Positions 27,312 through 37,265 of a stretch of 64,000 bases of DNA are shown piece after piece. Source of the DNA: Myxococcus stipitatus (GTDB lineage Bacteria; Myxococcota; Myxococcia; Myxococcales; Myxococcaceae); assembly GCF_038561935.1 (NCBI RefSeq), contig NZ_CP102770.1:7998001-8062000 (forward strand), written 5' to 3'. The first letter of the stretch is position 1. Every line of letters starts with the position of its first letter. A model generated the notes under the pieces. The model searched no databases. It saw only the letters and a list, made by a program, of their open reading frames with translations, and was not told the origin of the DNA. A program made the translations under genes and the position numbers.

Positions 27312-30008
27312 ATGCCTTCCGCCCTCACCGCCTCCGAGATTCGCGAGGCGTTCCTCAAGTTCTTCGAGGAGCGTGCGCACCGCCGCGTCCCCTCCTCTTC
27401 GCTGGTGCCCGCCAACGACCCGACCCTGCTGTTCACCAACGCAGGCATGGTGCAGTTCAAGGACGTCTTCACCGGCCGGGAGCGCCGCGACTACAGCCGC
27501 GCCACCACCTCGCAGAAGTGCGTGCGCGCCGGTGGCAAGCACAACGACCTCGACAACGTGGGCTACACGGCGCGCCATCACACGTTCTTCGAGATGCTCG
27601 GCAACTTCTCCTTCGGCGACTACTTCAAGGCGGACGCGATTGCGTACGGCTGGGAGTTCGTGACGAAGACGCTGGGGCTCTCCACGGAGCGGCTGGCCAT
27701 CACCGTGTTCAACGGCGAGGACGGCATCCCCTGGGATGAAGAGGCGTTCGAGCTGTGGGTGAAGCAGGGCGTGCCCCGCGACCGCATCTACAAGCTCGGC
27801 AAGAAGGACAACTTCTGGGCCATGGGCGACACGGGCCCGTGTGGCCCCTGCTCCGAAATCCACTACCACCAGGGCAACGACATCCCCTGTGTCGAGGAGG
27901 CCGCGGGCAAGAAGTGTCTGGGCGTCGCGTGTGACTGCGACCGGTGGCTGGAAATCTGGAACCTCGTGTTCATGCAGTTCGAGCGCAAGGAGAAGGACGC
28001 GCCGCTGATTCCGCTGCCCAAGCCGTCCATCGACACCGGCGCGGGCCTGGAGCGCATCGCCTCCGTCGTGCAGGGCAAGCGCTCCAACTACGACACGGAC
28101 CTGTTCCAGCAGATCATCGCGCGCGTCGTCGAGGTCTCCGGCAAGCCCTACTCGCAGGAGACGGGTGCTTCCCACCGCGTCATCGCGGACCACAGCCGCG
28201 CGGCGGCGTTCCTCATCGCGGACGGCGTGCAGCCCTCCAACGAGGGACGTGGCTACGTCCTGCGCCGCATCATGCGCCGCGCGATTCGCCACGGCACGCT
28301 GCTGGACCTGGACCAGCTCTTCTTCTTCAAGGTCGTGGACCGGGTCATCGAGCTGATGGGTGACGCGTATCCGGAGCTGCGCGAGAGCCGGCCCTTCATC
28401 CTCAAGGTCGCGGAGCACGAGGAGGAGAGCTTCCGGCGCACACTCAACCGCGGCATGAAGATGATTGAGGACAGCGTCGCCCAGCTGAAGCAGGCGGGCG
28501 AGAAGCTCATGTCCGGCCCGGATGTGTTCCTGCTCCACGGCACCTACGGCTTCCCGTGGGACTTGACGCAGATCATCCTGAAGGAGCACGGGCTCGACGC
28601 GGACATCCCGGGCTTCGACGAGGAGCTGAAGAAGGAGGCCGCGCGCGGCAAGGGTGGCGACCTCAACAAGGAAAAGGCCATCGGGGACATCTACCTCAAG
28701 CTGCTGGAGAAGCTCGGGCCCACCGAGTTCCTCGGCTACGAGGGTGAGGGTCACGAGGGCGAGGGCAGCATCCGCGCGCTGATTCGCGACGGCGCCGAGG
28801 TAGTGCAGGCGTCCCAGGGCGACAAGGTGGAGCTGGTGATGGACCGGACGCCCTTCTACGGCGAGTCCGGCGGCCAGCAGGGCGACACCGGCGACATCGT
28901 GGGCCACGGCGGCAAGGCGGTGGCGAAGGTCCTGGACGCGCAGCGCCCGGTGCAGGGGCTCATCGTCCACACGGTGGAGATCGCCCAGGGCACCTTCAAG
29001 GTCGGCGACATGGTGCAGGCGGCGGTGAACGTGGAGCGCCGCAAGGCCATCCGCGCGAACCACTCGGCGACGCACTTGCTGCACAAGGCGCTCAAGCTGG
29101 TGCTGGGCGAGCACGTGAAGCAGGCGGGCTCCGTGGTGGCGCCGGACTTCCTGCGCTTCGACTTCTCGCACTTCGGGCCGATGACGACCGAGGAGATGGA
29201 GAAGGTCGAGGACCTGGTCAACGGCTGGATTCGCGACAACGCGGCGGCGCAGACGCGCATCATGGCGCTCGAGGACGCGAAGAAGTCCGGCGCGGTGGCG
29301 ATGTTCGGTGAGAAGTACGGCGAGACGGTGCGCGTCGTCACCGTGCATCCGGAGTCCACCGAGCTGTGCGGCGGCACGCACGTGCGGCGCAGCGGTGACA
29401 TCGGCCTGTTCAAGGTGACGAGCGAGAGTGGCGTCGCGTCCGGCGTGCGCCGCATCATCGCGCTCACGGGCGTGGGCGCGCTCCAGTTCGTGCGCGAGCA
29501 GGAGCACGAGCTGCGCAAGGTGGCCGAGCTCTTGAAGACGTCTCCCAAGGACGTGGCCAAGCGCGTGGAGTCGACGCAGAAGCGCGTGAAGGAGCTGGAG
29601 CGCAAGGTGGAGGAGGTCTCCGTCAAGGCGCAGACGGCGGGCAGCAAGGACCTGCTGGAGCAGGCGCGCGACATCAACGGCATGAAGGTGCTGGCGACGC
29701 GCGTGGACCCGGCGGACGACAAGGTGTTCCGCGGCATGGCGGACCAGCTCCGGGACCGCATCCACTCGGGCGTGGTGGCCATTGGCGGCGAGAAGGACGG
29801 CCGCGCCATCATCCTCGTGGCGCTGACGAAGGACGTCGTGGCCAAGGGCATCAGCGCCGGTGACCTGGTGCGGGAGATGGCCAAGGAAGTCGGCGGCAAG
29901 GGCGGCGGCAAGGCGGACATGGCGCAGGCCGGTGGGCCGGACGCGTCGAAGCTGCCCGCGGCGCTGGACAAGCTGTACGAGCTCGTGAAGGGAGCGGGCG
30001 CCGCGTGA
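27312..30008 (+). CDS. alaS: alanyl-tRNA synthetase
   Basis: The 898-residue enzyme charges tRNA-Ala and edits mischarged serine and glycine. Class II catalytic motifs lie in the first 250 residues (TNAGMVQFKDVFTG, HHTFFEMLGNFSFGDYFK). The editing domain has the zinc motif HSATHLLH (about 580-587) and CGGTHV. The C-terminal part includes a coiled coil and a DHHA1-like domain (GVVAIGGEKDGRAIILVALT). Length is near the usual 875. The ATG at 27312 begins the standard N-terminus. The lipoprotein gene's GTG start overlaps its stop, making alaS the first gene of a coupled three-gene unit. Confidence 0.97.
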   Translation: MPSALTASEIREAFLKFFEERAHRRVPSSSLVPANDPTLLFTNAGMVQFKDVFTGRERRDYSRATTSQKCVRAGGKHNDLDNVGYTARHHTFFEMLGNFSFGDYFKADAIAYGWEFVTKTLGLSTERLAITVFNGEDGIPWDEEAFELWVKQGVPRDRIYKLGKKDNFWAMGDTGPCGPCSEIHYHQGNDIPCVEEAAGKKCLGVACDCDRWLEIWNLVFMQFERKEKDAPLIPLPKPSIDTGAGLERIASVVQGKRSNYDTDLFQQIIARVVEVSGKPYSQETGASHRVIADHSRAAAFLIADGVQPSNEGRGYVLRRIMRRAIRHGTLLDLDQLFFFKVVDRVIELMGDAYPELRESRPFILKVAEHEEESFRRTLNRGMKMIEDSVAQLKQAGEKLMSGPDVFLLHGTYGFPWDLTQIILKEHGLDADIPGFDEELKKEAARGKGGDLNKEKAIGDIYLKLLEKLGPTEFLGYEGEGHEGEGSIRALIRDGAEVVQASQGDKVELVMDRTPFYGESGGQQGDTGDIVGHGGKAVAKVLDAQRPVQGLIVHTVEIAQGTFKVGDMVQAAVNVERRKAIRANHSATHLLHKALKLVLGEHVKQAGSVVAPDFLRFDFSHFGPMTTEEMEKVEDLVNGWIRDNAAAQTRIMALEDAKKSGAVAMFGEKYGETVRVVTVHPESTELCGGTHVRRSGDIGLFKVTSESGVASGVRRIIALTGVGALQFVREQEHELRKVAELLKTSPKDVAKRVESTQKRVKELERKVEEVSVKAQTAGSKDLLEQARDINGMKVLATRVDPADDKVFRGMADQLRDRIHSGVVAIGGEKDGRAIILVALTKDVVAKGISAGDLVREMAKEVGGKGGGKADMAQAGGPDASKLPAALDKLYELVKGAGAA

Positions 30009-30670
30009 GCCCTCGCGCCTCCACTGCCCTGTCGCCCGCGGCGCGACTCCTGGCTGCGGCCCTCCTGTGGGGGGGCTGCACGAAGGAGGAGACTCCGCCC
30101 GAGGCGATGGGGACGGCGGAGGAGCGCACCCTCCAGAAGCTGCGGCAGGAAGTGGACCGGGTGAACCAAGGTGGTCGCCCGGCCACGGGCCCCGAGGCGG
30201 CTCGGGGCGCGCCGAATGAACAGCTCGCGGGACTTGCCGCGGGACTGGATGAGGCGGTGCCGAAGAAGCTGGGCGTGCCCGAGCCCAACGAGACGGTGCA
30301 TGTCGACACGGTGGCGATGAAGCTCACCGCGCTGGAGTCGTCGCACTCGGTGAAGGGCTCGGGGAAGATGGGTGTGACGTCGGAGGACTTGTTCCTCCGC
30401 GTGCAGCTCATCTCGCAGAACGTGGGCCCCAAGCCCGCGTCGTTGGACCTGGATTCAGCGAAGGTGGTGGACGCGAAGGGCGCGTCGTATCCCCTGGCGA
30501 GAGATGCCCAGGCGCTGGCGGGGACGCGGCCCTTGCGTCGCACGTGGGCGCTCGAGGAGCGGTCCGACGTCATTCTCTTGTTCGAGCTTCCTCCGCCGGT
30601 CCTGCGGGAAGGTGCCTTGCACCTGGTCCTGCAAGGGACGGGGGGAGAGGTGCGGATCCCCCTGCGATGA
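30005..30670 (+). CDS. lipoprotein of unknown function
   Basis: The 221-residue product starts at GTG 30005, overlapping the alaS stop (GTGA). Its signal has a hydrophobic core (LLAAALLWGG) and a lipobox ending in Cys25. A short Gln/Glu-rich helix and a disordered Pro/Gly linker follow. A beta-sandwich-like C-terminal domain (about 95-221: VHVDTVAMKLTALESSHSV ... VILLFELPP) resembles DUF4352-type immunoglobulin-like lipoprotein domains. It is probably anchored in the envelope. Its stop overlaps the ATG of the PilZ/Hsp70 gene (ATGA). Confidence 0.78.
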   Translation: MSPRASTALSPAARLLAAALLWGGCTKEETPPEAMGTAEERTLQKLRQEVDRVNQGGRPATGPEAARGAPNEQLAGLAAGLDEAVPKKLGVPEPNETVHVDTVAMKLTALESSHSVKGSGKMGVTSEDLFLRVQLISQNVGPKPASLDLDSAKVVDAKGASYPLARDAQALAGTRPLRRTWALEERSDVILLFELPPPVLREGALHLVLQGTGGEVRIPLR

Positions 30671-33600
30671 GCGGGCTTGTTTCCAAGCTGCTTCCGCTGC
30701 GCATCCGCCTTCCGTACAGCACGGAGGAGGAGTTCATCGACAAGTACGGCTCCAACGTGGCGCGCGGCGGAGTGTTCGTCGCGACGCGAGCGTTGAAGCC
30801 GGAGGGCACGGGACTGGCGTTCGAGTTCGTGCTCGCGGATGGGAGCCGGCTGCTGCGCGGTGAAGGCCTGGTGGTGAAGGCACAGGTGGAAGCGGGCAGC
30901 GGGCGCACGGGGATGACGGTGCGCTTCGTGAAGCTGGATGCCGCGAGCAAGGCACTCGTCGACCGTGTGGTCGCACGGCGAGGACCGCCGGAGCCGGCTC
31001 CAGGGCAGAGTGTTCCCGGGTTGGTTCGGAAGAATCAGGTGCCCAGGGCACCGGGCGCGGCGGGGGTATCAGGGCCGGTCGCGGCGAATCCGGGGCACCC
31101 GCTGCGAGATGGTGCGGAGGCTTCGCCCGCTCGGAGCGCTGACGGCTCGGGTGCTTGGACGGGGGCTTCGGGGAGCGCTCGCGGGGAGGAGCTGGCTCCC
31201 TCGGGTGATGCTGCGGCACCCGCCCTCTTCCCAGAGGATGGAGCTGACCCCATCGCGCGGGCGGCACAAGCATCCTCGGCTTCGCGCAGCGCAGTGGGCG
31301 ACGTGCGGTTCGCGGAGCCCTCGGCCCAGGTTCCTGAGCGCCCTCTTGGAACATCTGGCCGCACGAGTGACCTCGCGACTGCGGAGAGGGATGCCGCGGT
31401 TGCTCGTGAGGAACAGGGCTTCGCGCCCGCGCAGGCCGTTTCCGACGCTCGCGCGGATGCGCCTTCGGCACAGGAAGGCTCGACTGGCTCCGCGCCTGTT
31501 GAGTCCGCCGAGCCCTCGGTGCAGGCGCACGAGGCGACTCACGCCCCCCTCGAGTTCGACATTCTTGCGGACGAGGAAGCTTTCGCGACCTCGCGCTCAT
31601 CCGCCGCCCCGGTCGCGGCGACAACCCGCACATCGGACTCGGGCACGGAGTCATCTGCCTCCTCGGAACGAGGACCTTCGGTCGCGCCTGACTCCACCGA
31701 GCCCTCCACGCCCGCGACTCCCACGGAGTCCGTGGCACAGGCTCACGCCACTTCGCACGCGTTCTCTGAATCCGCCGGAGCTGCGCCTCAGGCGGCACAT
31801 CGAGCTTCCGAATTCAACGCATCCGCGGAACAGAAGCCTGCGTCGCTTCACATCGTCGCTGAATCCGCCGCGACCGAGGCTCTTCGCGCAGCACAGGAGT
31901 CCACTGCCCCTGCAGCGAAGGCCCTTTCAGCCTCTCCTGCTGTCTCCGACTTCATCGCGCACACGGCGTCGACTGCTCACGCATCCGCTGCATCACCTCT
32001 ATCTTCGGCGCAGGCCCTCGAGGGCTCACTCGCAGCCACCGGTTCCATCGTGCCCGCGACGCAGGCGCCTGCGGCTCATCGCGCCACCTCTGACTCCACT
32101 GCGACTTCTGAGCAAGAGCCCACGACCACGCAGACAGCTGCTAAGTCGGCCACGCCTGCGCCCCGAATAATTGAGGAGCCACGCGCACTCGTCGACTCCG
32201 CCGAGGATGATTCGGCAGAGACGCCTGCGGCTCCTCACACAACTGCGGAGCCCTCTGCACCCGCGACACACGAGGGTGTAGCGCCGCGCGCATCCGTCAG
32301 CTCCATCGAAGATGCTTCGGCTGCGACTCCTGCGGAGCCACGCGCATCCGTTGAAACTACGACGGCAATAGCGCCTGCGGTGGCTCACCCATCCACTGAG
32401 TCCGCCGCTTCTGTAGCGCACGCGATTGCATCTGACCATGCATCCGCCGATGCCACCGAAACTACGGAACAGACTGTTGTAGCGCCTCGCTCATCCGTCG
32501 GTTTCTCAGACGAGGCGGCACAAACTCCCGCGACCACTCAGGCGGCTACGGAACCCACGGCGCCTGCGGCACGGCCGCCCTCGACCACGCAAGCGGTTAC
32601 CGAATCCACGACGGCTACAGCACAAGCTCCCGCGAGCAGGCAGGCCGCTACGGCTGCGGCACAAGCGCCCGCAACCGCACAGGCGACTACGGAGCCCACT
32701 ACGCCTGCGGCCCAGGTGCCCTCGACAACGCCAGCGGCTACGAAACTCACTACGCCTGCCGCACGGGCGCCCTCGACCACGCAAGCGGTTACCGAATCCA
32801 CGACGGCTACAGCACAAGCTCCCGCGAGCAAGCAGGCCGCTACGGAATCCGCTACGGCTGCGGCACAGGCTCCCGCGACAACGCAAGCGGCTACGGAACC
32901 CGCTACGGCTGCAGCACAGGCGTCCGCGACCACGCAAGCGGCTACCGAATCCACGACGGCTGCGGCACAAGCTCCCGCGACCACGCAAGCGGTTACCGAA
33001 TACACGACGGCTACAGCACAAGCTCCCGCGAGCAAGCAGGCCGCTACGGAATCCGCTACGGCTGCAGCACAGGCGTCCGCGACAACTCAAGCGGCCACCG
33101 AATCCACGACGGCTGCGGCACAAGCTCCCGCGACCACACAAGCGGCCACCGAATCCACGACGGCTGCGGCACAAGCTCCCGCGACCACGCAAGCGGCTAC
33201 CGAATCCACGACGGCTGCGGCACAAGCGCCCGCAACAACGCAAGCAGCTACGGAATCCACTACGCCTGCGGCACAGGCTCCCGCGACGACGCAGACCTCC
33301 ACCGAGGCCAACTCGACGGCCGCGGTGCAGCGCCCCGCAACAACCCAAGCATCCACCGAAGCCACCCCACCTGCATCGCAGGTCCCCGCGCCGCCTCACG
33401 CACCCGCGACCTCGCCCCCCTCCTCCGAGCCCACCGAGCCCGCGAGTCCTCCCACCGACACGGACTCCGCACGGAACCGTCGACGCGCCATCCTCGACGT
33501 CTCCGTCGCCTCACCGTCTCCCTCCATTCCCGAAGTGGTGCTGGGCATCGACCTGGGCACCTCCCACGCCCGCGTCGCCGTCTTCCACGAAGGCACGGCC

Positions 33601-35103
33601 CAGCTCATCCCGCTCCCCGGCACGGACGAGACCGAGCTGCCCGCCCTCGTCGCGGTCGACGGCCAGGACGAGCTGCTCGTCGGCGCGGCCGCCCAGGTCG
33701 AATCCCTGCGCGCCCCTCGCCGCGCGGCCCCGGGCCTCATGCGGCTGCTCGGCCTTCGCGCACGCTCCCCTCGCCTGCGCAACCTCGCCCCTCAGCTCCC
33801 CTTCCCCGTCGCCGCCGACCCCAGCGGCGATGCCGCCGTGGAGCTCGGCGGCCGGCTCGTCGCCCCCACCCTCTTCACCGCCCTCCTCCTCCGCGAGCTG
33901 AAGCACGCCGCCACCACGTTCGTCGGCCGCAAGGCCACGCGCGCCGTCATCTGCGCCCCCACCCACTTCACCGACCGGCAACGCGCCGCCCTGCGTGACG
34001 CGGCCACCATGGCTGGACTCGACGCCCAGCGCATCCTCACCGCCCCCGCCGCCGCCGCCCTCGCGCATGGCCACGGCCGCGGCATGGCTCGCAAGCGTGT
34101 CCTCGTCGTGGACCTCGGCGGTGGCGGGCTCGGCGTGTGCGTGGTGCAGGTGACTGGCGACGACCTCGAGGTCATCACCACCGGCGGAGACCCTCTGGTC
34201 GGCGGCCTCGACTTCGATGCCCGCATCGCCGAGGCCCTCGCCAGCGACCTCGCGGAACAAGGCATCCCCCGCCCCACCCACTCCCTCGACTGGGGCCCGC
34301 TGCGCACCGCCGCCGAGTCCGCCAAGGTGGCCCTCTCCGAGCGCCAGCAAGCCGACATCACCCTGTCCTCGGGCGGCACCGTGCCCCCGTTGAGCCGCGA
34401 GCGACTCGAAGCCCTCACCGCGGACCTCGCCCAACGCGTGACGTCCGTCGTGCGCGAGGTCCTCGACTCCAACGCACTCTCCCCCCAGGGCCTCGACGCC
34501 GTGCTCCTCGTGGGCGGCCAGGGACGAACCCCGCTCGTCCGCCGCCGCCTGGAAGAGAGCCTCGGAGTCCCTGTCCGCGACGACGTCGACGCCCGAGGCG
34601 CCGCGGCCCTCGGTGCGGCCCTGCTCGGCCATGGCCTCCTCCTCGCCGAGAGCGGCAAGCCCGCGGCCTCCGTCTCCGAGGTCCTCACCGCCCCCATCGG
34701 CGTCGCCGAGCGCGGAGGCACCCTGCGCCGGGTCCTCGAGCGCACCACCCGCCTGCCCGCGGGAAAGACGCTCGTCCTCCCCGCCACCCCGGGCCCGCTG
34801 GAGCTCGCCCTCTTCCAGGGAACCTCCCCGCTCGCCGGGGAGAACGAGTACCTGGGACGACTCTCCCTCAACGTGGAGCGCGCGGGCGAAGTCGAGCTGC
34901 ACTTCGCGCTCTCCGCCGACGGCACCCTGTCCCTGGAAGCCACCCTGCCCGGCGTCCGCCGCCAGCCCGTCTCCCTCTCCCTCGAGGACCTGGACGACGC
35001 GGCACGCGAGGCGCTCGTCGCCCGCTCGCCGCTCCAAGGCGAACCCGAGGCGCGCCCCAGCGGGCTGCTGTCCGGATTGAAGAAGCTCTTCGGCCGCCGC
35101 TGA
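30667..35103 (+). CDS. PilZ-like / low-complexity / Hsp70 (DnaK-like) fusion protein
   Basis: The 1478-residue protein has three parts. Residues 1 to about 105 form a PilZ-related domain of the myxobacterial TIGR02266 type (NVARGGVFVAT), without the canonical RxxxR arm, so cyclic di-GMP binding is doubtful. Residues about 110-950 are Ala/Thr/Ser/Pro/Glu-rich and disordered, and include a 17-residue tandem repeat. From about 955 comes an Hsp70 ATPase domain (GIDLGTSHARVAV; VVDLGGGGLG; LLVGGQGRTPLV) and a substrate-binding beta domain (LTAPIGVAERGG ... LPAGKTLVLP), ending without a full helical lid. No signal peptide is seen. It ends the alaS-lipoprotein unit by an ATGA overlap. The target of the chaperone is unknown. 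Confidence 0.88.
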   Translation: MSGLVSKLLPLRIRLPYSTEEEFIDKYGSNVARGGVFVATRALKPEGTGLAFEFVLADGSRLLRGEGLVVKAQVEAGSGRTGMTVRFVKLDAASKALVDRVVARRGPPEPAPGQSVPGLVRKNQVPRAPGAAGVSGPVAANPGHPLRDGAEASPARSADGSGAWTGASGSARGEELAPSGDAAAPALFPEDGADPIARAAQASSASRSAVGDVRFAEPSAQVPERPLGTSGRTSDLATAERDAAVAREEQGFAPAQAVSDARADAPSAQEGSTGSAPVESAEPSVQAHEATHAPLEFDILADEEAFATSRSSAAPVAATTRTSDSGTESSASSERGPSVAPDSTEPSTPATPTESVAQAHATSHAFSESAGAAPQAAHRASEFNASAEQKPASLHIVAESAATEALRAAQESTAPAAKALSASPAVSDFIAHTASTAHASAASPLSSAQALEGSLAATGSIVPATQAPAAHRATSDSTATSEQEPTTTQTAAKSATPAPRIIEEPRALVDSAEDDSAETPAAPHTTAEPSAPATHEGVAPRASVSSIEDASAATPAEPRASVETTTAIAPAVAHPSTESAASVAHAIASDHASADATETTEQTVVAPRSSVGFSDEAAQTPATTQAATEPTAPAARPPSTTQAVTESTTATAQAPASRQAATAAAQAPATAQATTEPTTPAAQVPSTTPAATKLTTPAARAPSTTQAVTESTTATAQAPASKQAATESATAAAQAPATTQAATEPATAAAQASATTQAATESTTAAAQAPATTQAVTEYTTATAQAPASKQAATESATAAAQASATTQAATESTTAAAQAPATTQAATESTTAAAQAPATTQAATESTTAAAQAPATTQAATESTTPAAQAPATTQTSTEANSTAAVQRPATTQASTEATPPASQVPAPPHAPATSPPSSEPTEPASPPTDTDSARNRRRAILDVSVASPSPSIPEVVLGIDLGTSHARVAVFHEGTAQLIPLPGTDETELPALVAVDGQDELLVGAAAQVESLRAPRRAAPGLMRLLGLRARSPRLRNLAPQLPFPVAADPSGDAAVELGGRLVAPTLFTALLLRELKHAATTFVGRKATRAVICAPTHFTDRQRAALRDAATMAGLDAQRILTAPAAAALAHGHGRGMARKRVLVVDLGGGGLGVCVVQVTGDDLEVITTGGDPLVGGLDFDARIAEALASDLAEQGIPRPTHSLDWGPLRTAAESAKVALSERQQADITLSSGGTVPPLSRERLEALTADLAQRVTSVVREVLDSNALSPQGLDAVLLVGGQGRTPLVRRRLEESLGVPVRDDVDARGAAALGAALLGHGLLLAESGKPAASVSEVLTAPIGVAERGGTLRRVLERTTRLPAGKTLVLPATPGPLELALFQGTSPLAGENEYLGRLSLNVERAGEVELHFALSADGTLSLEATLPGVRRQPVSLSLEDLDDAAREALVARSPLQGEPEARPSGLLSGLKKLFGRR
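32542..33294 (+). repeat. 51-bp in-frame tandem repeat array (15 units)
   Basis: Fifteen head-to-tail units lie inside the PilZ/Hsp70 gene. Fourteen are 51 bp and one (unit 3) is 39 bp. Each 51-bp unit encodes 17 residues on the pattern AATESTTAAAQAPATTQ. Units 12-14 encode identical peptides, and others vary mainly between T/P, A/V and Q/K positions, which suggests recent expansion at that end. A few degenerate units may continue to about 33380. Confidence 0.92.
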
Positions 35104-35224
35104 GCGCTTCTCCGGCCGGCTTCTCGCGGGCCTTCCGGACCACCGCCACCCCAGCGGCCCCTCTCTGTAGCCAACTCAACGGATGCCCACCTTTCCGCTG
35201 ACCCAAACTGCGGGGAGGGATGCG

Positions 35225-35848
35225 ATGCGACGATTGATGGTGGGAGGAGTTGCCGCTGCGGCGTTGGGACTGGCCACTCCTGCCGTGGCCGCCGTGGAAG
35301 CGCAGAACGTCGCCAAGGGACTTGGCGTCAGGCAGGACCCGGCCTTCGGGTTCGACTTTCACCTGGGCATGGGCAGCCTGACGGGCTCGCTCGGTGACGA
35401 CATCGGGCTGGGCTGGCTCGTGGGCTTCAACGCCGTGACGATGCCCTGGAAGTACGTGGGCCTCGAGGTCGGCTATGAGCTCGAGCGTCTCCCCATCAAG
35501 GCCAGACGCGTGGGCGACGAGGGCGAGGCCCTGTGGCGCAACAACCTGGGCCTCCTCGTGAAGGCCGGGCCGCTCATCCAGGAGAAGTGGCGGCCCTATA
35601 TCGGCACCGGCTTCGGCCTCAGCTACTTCAACCCGTCCGACGGCGCCGACGACGTCTACGACAACGACTGGGCCACTGAAATCCCCATCATCGTCGGCGT
35701 CGAATACAGCCTCGGCACCTTCTACGCGGGCATCCGAGGCTCCTACAGCTTCATCGGCGGCGAGGACATCGTGGACCGTCCCGGCACGACGGAGAACGCC
35801 CACGGCGGTCTCCTCAATGCCTCGCTCACGCTGGGCGCCCGCTTCTAG
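35225..35848 (+). CDS. outer-membrane beta-barrel protein
   Basis: The 207-residue product has a signal peptide (MRRLMVGGVAAAALGLATPAVAA) and then alternating amphipathic strands rich in Gly, Tyr and Phe, ending in the outer-membrane signature LGARF. It resembles OmpA/OmpW-like small barrels (YVGLEVGYELERL; PYIGTGFGLSYF). The ATG at 35225 follows a good ribosome site (GGGGAGGG). An in-frame ATG 14 codons upstream would spoil the signal peptide. It converges on gshA with 12 bp between stops. Function is not known. Confidence 0.8.
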   Translation: MRRLMVGGVAAAALGLATPAVAAVEAQNVAKGLGVRQDPAFGFDFHLGMGSLTGSLGDDIGLGWLVGFNAVTMPWKYVGLEVGYELERLPIKARRVGDEGEALWRNNLGLLVKAGPLIQEKWRPYIGTGFGLSYFNPSDGADDVYDNDWATEIPIIVGVEYSLGTFYAGIRGSYSFIGGEDIVDRPGTTENAHGGLLNASLTLGARF

Positions 35849-35860
35849 CGGGCTCCCGCG

Positions 35861-37204
35861 TCACACCGTCGCCAGACGCAGCACCGTCTCGGGGCGTGGG
35901 TCCTTCGCCCACGCCTCGAGCAACACCGCCGCGGGCGAGCGCTTCGACGCCGCCACTTCCGCCAGCGGCTCCAACAGCGGCGCATCCGCGGCATCCAGCC
36001 GCTGCAGGCCCCGCCGCGCAATCCCCACCATCTCCTCCGCCAGCCGGTACAGCTCCTGGGAGCCCAGCCGCCCCTCCAGCCCCTCGCGGCGCGCGGTGTC
36101 GTGGAAGGCCAGGTGCTCGGTGTACGTCAGCTTCGGCAGGAGCTTCTCCGCCTCGTCCAGCGCGGTGGCGTCGTAGAGGATGCCTCGCCACAGCGCCGCC
36201 AGCGCGCCCGTCATCCCCGCGGTGCCGCAGTCCGCGCCGCGCACCTCGAGGACCTTCTTCAGCCGGACCTCGGGGAAGAGCGTGGACAGGTGGTCCGTCC
36301 AGTCGTCCAGGTCCGCGGGCTGTCCCTCGAACCCGTCGCGCAGGAGCTGACGGAACGTCAGCTTCGGGTGCAGGTACTGCCCCTGGCGGCGCAGGAAGAG
36401 CAGCGGCGCATCCATCGCCCACTCGACATAGGCGCGGTACGAGAACGAGCCGTCGAAGAACGCGGGCAGGTATCCGCAGCGCGTCGGGTCGACCTCGTCC
36501 CAAACGCGGTTGCGGAAGGACATGTAGCCGGAGGGCTTGCCCTCCACCAACGGGCTGTTGGCGTAGAGCGCGTTCATGATGGGCGCCAGCCGCGCCACCA
36601 CCACCGTCTTCCGGACGCAGTCCGCCTCATCCGTCCAGTCGAGCGACACCTGCCCCGTGGCCGTCATCAACATCATGTTGAGCGCCAGCCGGCCGCGCTC
36701 CGGCAGCGTGCGCCGCATGATGAGGTAGCGCGTCTTGGGCATCCACGGCATCGACGCCGTCGTCCCCGTGAGGCGATACCCCAACGTCACCAGCCGCAGT
36801 CCCAGCGCCCCCGCCGCCGCCTTCACCTGCGCCAGGTGCGCCAGGTTCTCCGCATGGGCCTCGCGGGCCGTGACGAAGGGACTTCCGGACAGCTCGAACT
36901 GCCCCCCCGGCTCCAGGGAGATGGTCGCCGCGCCCTGGGCCTGCTGGAGCGCGATAATGGGGGACTCGGGCGTCTCGCGGAACGGGACGTAGCCGTCCGG
37001 CGCCAGCCGGCTCAACAGCGCCCCCACCCCCGACGCGCCCTCATAGGGGACGGGCGAGTCACCGCCGACCGGGAACAGGAGCTTTTCGTGCTCCAGGCCC
37101 AGGCGCAGTGCGCCATGAGGCTTCTCGGCGGACCGGAAACCCGTCACCAGCATGTCGACGGAGGTGATGGGTTCGGAAGCAGCGCGCTTGAGGTCGAGGG
37201 ACAT
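35861..37204 (-). CDS. gshA: glutamate-cysteine ligase
   Basis: The 447-residue enzyme would make gamma-glutamylcysteine, the first step to glutathione. It belongs to the plant/alphaproteobacterial-type ligase family: GLEHEKLLF near 36-44, SLEPGGQFELSG with catalytic acids at about 95-106, and SMPWMPKTRYLIMRR at about 150-165 match well. No glutathione synthetase gene is in the window. The related EgtA ligases act in ergothioneine synthesis and are an alternative, but no egt genes are near. It is cytoplasmic. It diverges from the EI24 gene with 61 bp between starts, which contains an AT-rich TATATAA. Confidence 0.88.
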   Translation of the reverse strand: MSLDLKRAASEPITSVDMLVTGFRSAEKPHGALRLGLEHEKLLFPVGGDSPVPYEGASGVGALLSRLAPDGYVPFRETPESPIIALQQAQGAATISLEPGGQFELSGSPFVTAREAHAENLAHLAQVKAAAGALGLRLVTLGYRLTGTTASMPWMPKTRYLIMRRTLPERGRLALNMMLMTATGQVSLDWTDEADCVRKTVVVARLAPIMNALYANSPLVEGKPSGYMSFRNRVWDEVDPTRCGYLPAFFDGSFSYRAYVEWAMDAPLLFLRRQGQYLHPKLTFRQLLRDGFEGQPADLDDWTDHLSTLFPEVRLKKVLEVRGADCGTAGMTGALAALWRGILYDATALDEAEKLLPKLTYTEHLAFHDTARREGLEGRLGSQELYRLAEEMVGIARRGLQRLDAADAPLLEPLAEVAASKRSPAAVLLEAWAKDPRPETVLRLATV

Positions 37205-37265
37205 GTGCGCGCCCTATATAACGGGGACCTCCGGACCCGCTTTCGATTTGCGCACCGCGCCCGCC

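Noticed and set aside
27153..29765. A 870-codon open frame antisense to alaS
   Set aside because: Composition artefact; alaS is unambiguous on the plus strand.
32506..33399. Arg/Gly-rich repetitive open frame antisense to the 51-bp array
   Set aside because: It is the mirror of the tandem repeat on the sense strand, with no start signal or domain.
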